Shown here piece by piece: positions 56,434 through 64,000 of a stretch of 64,000 bases of DNA. The position numbers and the translations under genes were made by a program. Each line of letters starts with the position of its first letter. Position 1 is the stretch's first letter. The notes beneath the pieces are model-generated. The model was not told the DNA's origin, made no database searches, and saw only the letters and a list, made by a program, of their open reading frames with translations. This stretch comes from Mytilus californianus (lineage: Eukaryota; Mollusca; Bivalvia; Mytilida; Mytilidae), in the NCBI RefSeq assembly GCF_021869535.1, contig NW_026262581.1, positions 101,635,771 to 101,699,770 on the forward strand. Direction: 5' to 3'.

Positions 56434-56485
56434 GAGGTGCTTGTTTGGAAAAATAATGTTATCCAGAGAATTGTATATTTTGTTG

Positions 56486-56491
56486 TTTAAT
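56486..56491 (-). promoter_or_regulatory. Candidate poly(A) signal ATTAAA for the GCKR-like gene
   Basis: TTTAAT on the plus strand reads ATTAAA on the minus strand, 480 bases past the GCKR stop. If used, the two 3' UTRs would overlap. Confidence 0.3.
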
Positions 56492-56536
56492 TTGTACATT
56501 GATTGTTGATTTTTTTATGAACTTGATCAGTTTTGT

Positions 56537-56542
56537 ATTAAA
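56537..56542 (+). promoter_or_regulatory. Candidate poly(A) signal ATTAAA for the LLTP gene
   Basis: ATTAAA 104 bases after the LLTP stop codon. A canonical AATAAA also occurs at 56814-56819. Which is used cannot be told from the sequence. Confidence 0.4.
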
Positions 56543-56970
56543 TATCTCATTGAGTTTTAAAAAGCAGTGGTGATTAACAATCTCACTTTAGATCATGGTT
56601 TCTCTTAGATATCATGAACACTATAAAGAGACACAAACTTAAAGATATGACTTTAGTTCATTAATCTTTGAAATACAATGGAATACTTGATCATTTGACA
56701 ATTTACAATAAGGAATTAGCAAGTACATTCACATGGGATCATCAATCTTGGTCAGAAAGATTATGGTCAAGTCTTTGATATGAAAATGAACCTACCCACA
56801 TCACTAACAAAAAAATAAATTATCAGAGAAATGGATGGTCGTACACTTCTTGTTATACATTTGAGGGTTGGTATTTGTATAAATATTTGATAAAAAAAAA
56901 GCAGTCAAGTAATTAGAAAAAGTTTGATTTTCCACTTTCTGTATAATATGCAAGTTAACAAGAAAAAACA

Positions 56971-57099
56971 TCACACAGTAGTTCTGTTATTAATAATATC
57001 TGATATGGCAGTCCGGATGACATGATGTTGTAACAATAATTTTCTGGCATCATCAATGTTACATTTTAAGATGGTTGCTACTAAGGCTGTAGGAACTAC
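56971..57099 (-). CDS. GCKR: GCKR-like exon i: C-terminus and stop
   Basis: Acceptor CTTTTACAG; TGA at 56973-56971. Codes VVPTALVATILKCNIDDARK, then a helix, and ends NNRTTV. Matches the human VIPIALLSLLFRC region and lacks the further C-terminal tail of about 20 residues found in human. Confidence 0.87.
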   Translation of the reverse strand, partial: VVPTALVATILKCNIDDARKLLLQHHVIRTAISDIINNRTTV

Positions 57100-60000
57100 C
57101 TGTAAAAGATGAAGAAGAATTTCATGTCATATGATAATGTATTGGAAAGAAATCAGAATTACTTTATTTATTGTAAAACCTTTAGCATGACATTGAATTT
57201 GAAAAAAACTTATTATCAGTGGACTTTGCTTTAATCAAACTAGAAAAAAAGATAAATAAAATTATAAGTGGAACGAAAAATGAAGCAATATTTTTTGAGC
57301 TGTTCCTATACCTTCTCCATAGATGTGGCTTTGACTATATGATCCTTGACTTGAAGAGATTTTAGGTCATCAGACAAATCATCTGTCATGTAGATTGATT
57401 TCAATAAGTATTCCTGGCACATTTCTTTTGGCAAATTTGAAAAATTCTGTGGAAGATAAAGTATTCATTTGTATATTAAACATTTACAACAGTCTAATAA
57501 TAGAAAGGCTTTTCTTTCTCAAACAATTATATTAAGCATCTTGAAAAATAAAATTCAGTTCCTTAGAAAATGATCAGCCTAAATGCATCATATTGCTAGT
57601 TGTCTAGCATTTCAATATTTGACAAATTAATGTTCCCTTAAGTTTTTTGTGTCATACAAGAACATTTCTGATGCCACAGTACGAAAGTATGACAGCAATA
57701 TGGAATGTGTCAACAAATCTTGTAAAGTGTCATAGAATTTCAAATTGAGATAAAGTTTATACTGTTATTCTTTAGGCTGTTCAACAGCATATAAATTCTT
57801 ATTTCAAAGATATGAATGAATATTGAATAAGATTCAAGAATCACTGGATGGAAAGACAATTTAAATGAAAAAAGAAAAAATACACAAAACATATCATGTG
57901 AAAAAAAACTAATGACCAACAACACTATCTATACCTTAGACATGAAGTAGCTCAGTTCTTACCAAAATAGATGTAGTTACACTTGTAAGGAAATTTGTCA
58001 TTACTTAAACCACACCAGTTCCCACAAATATTGCATAGCAATTTAAAACATTTGACATATCATAAATAAATTGAAAAGTGATTTTTGCATGACATCAGAA
58101 GGTTATTTAGAGACAGATCTAAGGTTATTGGAAGACAATTCAGCTTAATGCCTAAAAAGTTCAATGTTAGTCCTCAGTATCATATAGCACTTGGATTATG
58201 ATTTGTATTGTTTCTATGGACAACTTACTTGTATAATTCCAACAGCTCTGAAGAATAGTTTATTATTGCTGCAAAAAAAATTTAAATAAATATTAAAATC
58301 TCATTATATATATTCCTATGACTATATTCTAATCAATAATATTAACTCATTTACAAAGACTGTATGATATGTTTATGTTTATTTTTTTGAGTGCGAACAA
58401 AATTGCATTTACCTTCTACTTAAATTTTTTTTCGTTACAAGACAGTACAAATTTTCCATGAAATTTTTTAATATGAATATAAACCCAAAATGGGCTAAAT
58501 TAAAATAGAAGTTTTCAATTCCAACTTTTACCTTGACACTCAAGATTTACAATAATATTAACTAATTTACTGAGACTGTAAAATATTTTATATTTTTGGG
58601 TGGCAAAGAAATTGCATTTTTTCTTCTTTTCTTTACAAGACAGTACAAATGTATCCATGAAACGTATCAATATGTATTTAGATGGGATAATTAAAATATA
58701 ACAAGTTTTTAATTCCAACTTTTAACTTAACACTCAAGGTTTATAAGTGCATTAGAATACTTGACAATAATAAGTATTTACCCTGATATTTCAGATTCAA
58801 ATGCAATATTTTATTTTCAAATAGTTTATTGTCATACTGATCACTGCATTAGTGGTCACACAAAATCTTCATACCAAAATATACCTTTGAATATAAGGAG
58901 ATGTGGATATTCAACAATTGGACAGCAACCAAACAACACCTAATTAATACATAAAAATGATAACAGGAATCACCAAAAAATTTGGACATCACTACCACAA
59001 ATTTATGGCTACAAAAAACAATCTACATATGTTCCAGAGACTACAGGCACAAATTGTGGGTTATACCAGTCTTAGAAGTCTCATAGAGTCTGTGATAATA
59101 TACAAGTGTAATTACGATATTATTACCTGACTTTCAAATCAACCATAATGTTCTGATACACTTTGCCTTTAAGAATATGTGCTCCTGTAGTGACAGCATT
59201 AAGAATCCATTTTGTTGAGAGTTCTTTATAAAGCTGTCCCCAAGATTTATAGTGCTGATTACCCAAAGGTTCTGTTATAAGATTAGATAAATCTATTGAC
59301 ACTGTACAGTCCATTCTATCTTCCTGTATCTGTGTAAAAAAAAAATGAAGAAAAAAAACATTTTGAATCTCACACTTAACTTACACTGGACTATATATTA
59401 AGTTGATGTAGTAATTTTTGTCTCGCCTGCAATGAAAATCCCAGTATGCTAGACATCAGTATTGCTATCTGTCAGCGGCAGGGTAAACTATTTGTATAAA
59501 TCTTTTTATTTCAGAAGATAGAAGACCTGGATGCTTCATACCTTGTATGCATATACCTTATGTTTTTAAGTTTCCGTTTGTCCTATGTTCATTGTTCTTG
59601 ATTTCATTTTCATGGTTCAGCGACTGGGTGAAATTTTTTTTTTTTTTTTTTGTCATATGAATTTCTCACTTATTATGAGTACATGTAATGGATAACTATG
59701 TTTGGTATATGGGTTCCTTGCAACGTCTACAGGTCTGTCAGACAGGGATTTTGTGTTTTTGTCTGTTTTTCAAATACTTTCAGCAGTAGGTCAACTATAT
59801 TTGGTGTATGGATTGATTGTAAGGTATATATGTCTGTCTGGCAGGTATCATATGTCCTTGGTCTCATTTTCATGGTTTATTGGTCAATGTTATTTTTTTT
59901 GTATTGGTCTGTTTTTCAAATACTTTAAGCAGTAGGTTAACTATATTTGGTGTATGGATAGATTGTAAGGTGTACGAGTCTGTCTGGCAGGTATCATCTG

Positions 60001-63000
60001 ACCTTGACCTCATTTTCATGGTTCATTGGTCAATGTTAAAGTTACATGATTAGGTTCCATTTCTCAGATACTATAAGCAGTAGGTCAACTTTATTAGGTT
60101 TTGTGTTTTTTTCTGTTTTCAGTTACCAAAACCAATAGGTCACCTATATTTGGTTATGGAATCAGGGGCAGATCCAGCCATTTTTAAAAGGGGGGTTCCA
60201 ACCATATGTCCCCATTCAAAAGCATTGATTGTAAAAAAAAAAGGGGGGTCATAAAATCAATAGTCTGTAAAGCAGGCAAGACATTTCAGTGTGTGCACTC
60301 TTGTTTATGCAATTATATCTATTATCATAAAGATAAAAAAATGACAACCCTTTAAATTCACCTGTTCAATACTGATTTAAATATATAGCTAGTATTGATG
60401 TTTCATTTTACCTTTTCTGCACTATAGAAACTAACACAAGCTTTTTTGCATGTTGATTTCCATAAAATATCTGACACTGAACAGGATTCATCTAGAAAAG
60501 TATGTATGTCCCATTAATAAAGAACTTCTTGTAATGTGTAATATAATTAAAATATGACGCAGAGAAAGCATACTTCAACTGGGAGTTTGAAACTAATAAA
60601 ATGTTAAAATTTCAGAAGTTACTATTCTGTAAGAGAACATTGTAAGCCTTAGAGAAATTGTGCAAATGGATATCATATCAGGTTTTTGAAAAATTACATT
60701 TTATTAAAGCATTTGCTGTTAAAGCAAAGTGTAACAATAATTAAAGTATATGTTCTGATTTGTAGAAGTAAAATAGTAAGTTTATTTTCTTACAGTTACA
60801 TATTGAAAAATCCCATTAAAAAAATAGATGTAATTTACTTGTACTACCTTTCATTAGTAATATAACCAAGTCAGATTCCTTTAAACCAGGTACTACATCA
60901 CTTTGGAATTCATCAATTGAAATCCTATAGTATTTTCCCTAGACAAAATAAAGTAACAGATACACAAATGGGCAGAAATTCATTATGCAGCAGTCAATAC
61001 AATGTCCAAGGGAAATAACCAATACTTTCTTTTCAACCTATCCATTGTAATTGTCAACATTGTATGGAATGGATGATTGAAATTTATGGAAGTAAAATAT
61101 ATGAAGCACCAATTATTGAAGAATAGATATGGAAAAAAATGTATAAAAAATGTTTGTTTTAAAAAACTCTGCTAATGATGTTACATTTTAAATTATTAAA
61201 TGTTCTAAGGTATTCTTTAGGTTCTTTTATCCCTGTGACTATAAAAAGAATTTTCAAAAAATCTTCCAAACATCTATGAAGATTCTAAAAATAAAATTGA
61301 GGCCATCTTTGACATTAAGTTTATGTCTTTCCGAACATTATAACATTATTGTTATTATCGAACATTATTGTATTTGACATGTACTCATTTGGAGTACATA
61401 TTTTGTCACTAGATGTTGAGTAACTGCCAATCTATTTGCGTTTAAAATGTTGAATTACATTATTTTATATGAACTTGTAATGAAATAGCACATATTATTT
61501 TCTGTAGTTGTAAATGGATTCTGATTGTTTAACATCTTACCATATATTTCACTCAAAATCTTACAACAGAGTGATTATATATATATATAGTCATAAACTG
61601 TTCAGTATAACTTTTGACCTTTCTCAAAAGATTTTAGTAATTGAAACTCTTGCAAGGAATTTAGTACACAATTGAAACATGAGAGATGCAAGTCGTTACT
61701 TAGCAACACTTATAAATGCTGTCAACTGTTGTGGGTTTTTTATTTTTTTGTTGATTAACCACAAAATAAGGAATACACATATTAATATTTCAAATATAAC
61801 AAATACTGTTACCAGAGGTGATAGATCTCCTTCTGTATTATTTAATAACTTGTATCCAGTCTCTACAAATCCACGAATGTCACTTAGTGCTGAAAGTAAA
61901 ATACAAGTATATTAGCTTGTAAAGGAAATCACATTTTTCTTAAAACTTGTAAATATGATTCAATAAATAATCAGTTTTAAAACAAATGAACATTTTAGAA
62001 TTCAGAAATACAAAAGGTATTTTAAAATATGCAATTCATTTCAAAAAGAAAATTGGTCTTGTGGTTTTCAGAATATGTTATTGAAATGAACCTGTGACTA
62101 TTTCACATTAAACTGAAGTATCAATTGAATTGTATTTGACTTACATGCCCCATAGGTTGGAGGACATTCTGAGGCATCTATCATACCCATAACTCCCAAA
62201 CTGTCCCATCCAATGTAAGATATAGTACCTCCAGCTTTCAAACTGAAACATAAAATTTATTTTTTATTTGTAGCAGTGGTTTCATAATGTATGAATAAAA
62301 ATAAATATGAGTATATGCAATGAGACAGCAACCCAACAACACAATCATTCAAGTCATTTATAAATTGAACCCTCAAATTACTTGTTTGAAAAGAGAATAC
62401 ATGCAACACCGACCGTGCAAGACCCTCATGGGTAGTCAAGGTCGTTATAACCACCCTCATCATCATGCAACTTATTTTGCTATGTCACATTACATTACTT
62501 GTTTTTAGTTTTCATTTCAGATGATTTCGTTACTAATTACACTTAAGTTTTGAAAAACTAGTATTGTAAATTTAGAATTGAATGTATGCATTTGTAAGTA
62601 TGGACTTTTGACAACAGAAATTATGTCAAATTACATAATGTGATTCCTATACATGTGGCAGTAGAATACATGACTAGCAATAGTCTTTGGAATTATTGAC
62701 ATGTTGATCCTGTCAAAAATTTACATTCAAATTAAAATTGTATTCATTTTTCTATTACCATTTTTGGTAATTTGAAATCCTTACAAGATTAATCTTTCTT
62801 AATAATTTGTCCTTACTATTACCAATTATCAATATTTTCCTATTAAAAAAGGCCCGTAAAAGTTTCTTGAAATACAATGTACGAGGAAAGTTTTACAAAG
62901 TATAAAGATTAAAGATTGATATTATTCAGTGAAAAAGTACCTGTTACCAGCAAGTTGTACCAGTTTAGAGATGGATGAAGTTTCTTTATATACCACTTCA

Positions 63001-63039
63001 CACAGATATTGGTAAGACTTCAAATGTGCTTCTATATTA
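56971..63039 (-). CDS. GCKR: Glucokinase regulatory protein homologue, nine 3' exons, 5' part missing
   Basis: Whole-gene entry; exons are listed separately. Nine minus-strand exons join in phase to 952 nt ending in TGA. The product matches the C-terminal half of glucokinase regulatory protein: a second SIS (sugar isomerase) domain with TISYIGWDSLGVMGMIDASE and SLSDIRGF, then the lid with KELSTKWILNAVTTGAH, LKVSNNKLFFRA, LSDDL and VVPTALVATILKC. In vertebrates this protein binds fructose 6- or 1-phosphate and inhibits glucokinase in the liver cell nucleus; it is related to bacterial MurQ etherases but has the extra lid. The first SIS domain, with most sugar-phosphate contacts, would lie beyond the window end. 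I identify it by remembered family sequence; GCKR versus a close SIS/MurQ relative is decided by the lid. Its role in a mollusc is not known from this sequence. Confidence 0.87.
57312..57446 (-). CDS. GCKR: GCKR-like exon h: lid domain
   Basis: Acceptor CTTCCACAG, donor GAGAAG|GTATAG. Codes 45 residues, including CQEYLLKSIY and LSDDLKSL, equivalent to the human CIESLLRAIH and LSDDI. Confidence 0.88.
57447..58228 (-). other. GCKR-like intron, nothing recognised
   Basis: AT-rich; no repeat or exon found on either strand. Confidence 0.5.
58229..58268 (-). CDS. GCKR: GCKR-like exon g (40-bp microexon)
   Basis: Acceptor TTTTGCAG, donor ATACAA|GTAAGT. Only 13 whole codons, NNKLFFRAVGIIQ, but phase 2 in and 0 out fit. 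It continues SNSKLFWRALAMLQ of the family after exon f. Confidence 0.85.
58334..58750. repeat. ~216-bp tandem duplication, diverged
   Basis: CAATAATATTAACT begins both copies (58334 and 58550); shared later phrases are ACAAGACAGTACAAAT and TTTTAATTCCAACTTTTA. Older than the 15993-16424 duplication. Confidence 0.75.
58751..59126 (-). other. GCKR-like intron remainder
   Basis: 58915-59060 has weak likeness to family-G/E text (GACAGCAACCAAACAACACC). Otherwise unassigned. Confidence 0.35.
59127..59329 (-). CDS. GCKR: GCKR-like exon f: start of the lid domain
   Basis: Acceptor TTACACAG, donor GTCAG|GTAATA. Codes 67 residues plus two bases. KELSTKWILNAVTTGAHILK followed by GKVYQNIMVDLKV is the most diagnostic stretch of the gene, nearly matching the human lid (RELSTKWVLNTVSTGAHVLL). 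The conserved Lys after the GAH motif is present. Confidence 0.92.
59419..60306 (+). mobile_element. Family-B repeat in a GCKR-like intron
   Basis: 5' TGTCTCGCCTGC at 59419; monomers of about 130 bp with ATTTGGTGTATGGAT; 3' GCAGGCAAGACATTTCAGTG, then TGTGCACTCTTGTTT ending 60306. The 5' and 3' 11-mers are inverted with one mismatch. Antisense to the host gene. Confidence 0.78.
60412..60491 (-). CDS. GCKR: GCKR-like exon e
   Basis: Acceptor TTTCTAG, donor GAAAAG|GTAAAA. Codes ESCSVSDILWKSTCKKACVS and FYSAEK after the split Asp codon. Less conserved than its neighbours; placed by phase and position. Confidence 0.78.
60492..60847 (-). other. GCKR-like intron, nothing recognised
   Basis: AT-rich spacer. 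Confidence 0.5.
60848..60938 (-). CDS. GCKR: GCKR-like exon d
   Basis: Acceptor TGTCTAG, donor AAAG|GTAGTA. Codes 30 residues: GKYYRISIDEFQSDVVPGLK, then ESDLVILLMK. This corresponds to the family stretch in which a Phe-rich strand precedes LxxIDTVVFIF. Confidence 0.86.
60939..61812 (-). other. GCKR-like intron
   Basis: AT-rich with a short (TA)n at 61573-61590. A chance plus-strand frame at 61679-61915 covers exon c from the other side. Confidence 0.5.
61813..61889 (-). CDS. GCKR: GCKR-like exon c
   Basis: Acceptor CTTTCAG, donor CTCTG|GTAACA. Joined to exon b it reads TYGASLSDIRGF, as in the family (TFGADFRDVRGF in human). Ends NNTEGDLSPL. Confidence 0.86.
62145..62242 (-). CDS. GCKR: GCKR-like exon b: SIS core strand
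   Basis: Acceptor TGTTTCAG, donor GCAT|GTAAGT. Codes LKAGGTISYIGWDSLGVMGM, then IDASECPPTYGA. This matches the glycine-rich strand-turn-helix of the second SIS domain (human pattern HVYLVGWQTLGIIAIMDGVE). Confidence 0.88.
62243..62940 (-). other. GCKR-like intron with E/G remnant
   Basis: 62300-62380 has GCAATGAGACAGCAACCCAA, like the start of the E and G families. The rest is unassigned. Confidence 0.4.
62941..63039 (-). CDS. GCKR: GCKR-like exon a (first in window): second SIS domain
   Basis: On the minus strand, acceptor TTTTCAG and donor AACAG|GTACTT. Begins with the last base of a split codon, codes 32 residues (NIEAHLKSYQYL to QLAGN) and ends with two bases. Matches the helix before the second SIS core. 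The upstream exon is outside the window. Confidence 0.8.
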
Positions 63040-63552
63040 CTGAAAATTCATGTAGGATTCTCAAAATAATATTTTATATATATTTGGTGTATGAAATACA
63101 AATTTTTGAACACCATACCTTTTTATTAAGAAATTTGGTATCTTCTAGATATGTGTTTGCATAGTTATCATGGTTACTCAGTTAATTGTATTAATTCTGG
63201 GGAAAATATCAAAGAACAAGTAATGATTGTAATACTGTTACGAATTCTACAAAAAGGAAGCCCCCTTAGACCCCCATAATTCCTTTTATTGTTTAGCAAA
63301 TACATATACCAAACAGGTCAAGGGGCATTTGCCCAATTTTATTGATGAAAGACAAAAAATAAAAGTATATTCATACTCATTTGGACACCTATTACACAGA
63401 AAAACAAATTTTAGAATCCCTCAAAAAAATGCTTAAAAATGTTTATAAACAAGGGAGTCGCTGAACAACTCGTCTTATAATGAAATGAAAAAATATAGGA
63501 ATGACCATCAGAGTTCAGCTGAAAATCATTCATTTTGTCTTTAAATAAAGCC
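63040..63552 (-). other. GCKR-like intron, nothing recognised
   Basis: AT-rich; the next upstream exon, which should carry the GSSRMKGGSATK-type segment of the family, is not in the window. Confidence 0.5.
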
Positions 63553-64000
63553 ATAATGATTCTGAAAATATGGTTCCTATGTGCTTTTCCAAATCATTAT
63601 TGTTATGAGAGACTTCCAGGAAATTTATTGTGATTTGAATTGCATCCTTTTGAAATTCAATTGTTCCAGGTTAATATTCAGGTCATAATGTTTCCAAAAG
63701 TATACAGATGCTAGGTGCCTTTCCTTATTACTCTTGTTCTGAGAGAATTCCAGGAAATGTACCAAAACTTGAATCTCAACCTTTGAAATCTTATTATCAG
63801 GAAAATGTTTCCCCAATATATATATATATATTTGCTGGGTACCTTTCTAAAAAAAGACCAGTCTTTCTGAAATTAAGTAAAAATATAGAATCACCGAAAT
63901 TGAATTTTTCCATGTCAAAGTTTAGGTCATCACACTTCCAAAAATATGGTTCAAAGGTGCTTTTCCTAATCGTTATTGTTCTGAGAGCCTTCCAGAAAGT
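63553..64000. repeat. Diverged tandem repeat at window end
   Basis: TGTTCTGAGAGNNTTCCAG recurs at 63601, 63735 and 63977 (spacing 134 and 242), each before or after CTTCCAAAAATATGGTTC-like text. Continues past the window. No GCKR exon found in it. Confidence 0.65.

Larger units (their letters stand above)
56434..56970. other. Intergenic tail-to-tail spacer
   Basis: 537 bp between the LLTP stop and the GCKR-like stop. AT-rich; it holds the 3' UTRs of both genes and candidate poly(A) signals on both strands. No repeat or coding exon recognised. Confidence 0.7.

Noticed and set aside
61679-61915. 78-codon plus-strand frame
   Set aside because: Shadow of GCKR-like exon c on the other strand.

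Overview
ORGANISM AND KIND OF SEQUENCE. This is AT-rich animal genomic DNA with short exons, GT-AG introns of 0.2-6.8 kb and very many interspersed repeats. Both genes are of animal type. The repeat set (elements opening AGCTCACCTGGCC with a GTC-rich tract, CATACCTGCCAACC, and others) is what I associate with marine bivalves, most likely a mussel. That species guess rests on memory of such repeats, not on a search. LAYOUT. (1) Plus strand, 1714-56433: the 3' part of one large gene. I traced 29 exons by matching reading frame and splice phase; every junction is in phase and the sum is 5,370 nt, 1,789 codons plus stop. The product is a large lipid transfer protein (LLTP: vitellogenin, apolipophorin and apoB superfamily). 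It holds the end of the helical lipoprotein N-terminal domain, a DUF1943-type open beta-sheet region, a long lipid-binding-type middle, a von Willebrand factor D (VWD) domain, a Cys-rich segment and a tail that may be a degenerate vWA fold. The N-terminus lies upstream of the window. (2) Minus strand, 63039-56971: the 3' nine exons of a glucokinase regulatory protein (GCKR/GKRP) homologue, covering the second SIS domain and the C-terminal lid. The two genes converge; their stop codons are 537 bp apart. REPEATS. Introns are packed with nested non-autonomous elements. Five families (called A, B, C, D and F here) share one architecture: a 5' subterminal inverted repeat, a GTC/GTCC-rich tract, often a core of tandem repeats, then the matching 3' inverted repeat and a short hairpin, in most families followed by CTTGTT or similar. 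Where empty and filled sites can be compared inside the window, insertion is between two T's with no target duplication. That is the pattern of Helentron-associated elements (HINEs). The largest pile-ups are 3.6-8.5, 11.6-17.35, 26.2-28.2 and 34.5-40.0 kb. Other elements are TIR elements with or without a target duplication, a 192-211 bp MITE family, a 269-bp foldback, a decayed reverse-transcriptase gene at 53.9-55.2 kb, a higher-order minisatellite at 13.1-15.0 kb and a triplet tract at 11.9 kb. FUNCTION. The LLTP would carry lipid outside the cell (haemolymph or egg yolk); the GCKR-like protein would act inside the cell in sugar-phosphate control. The sequence gives no sign that they work together. 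No RNA gene, CRISPR array or prokaryotic feature was found.
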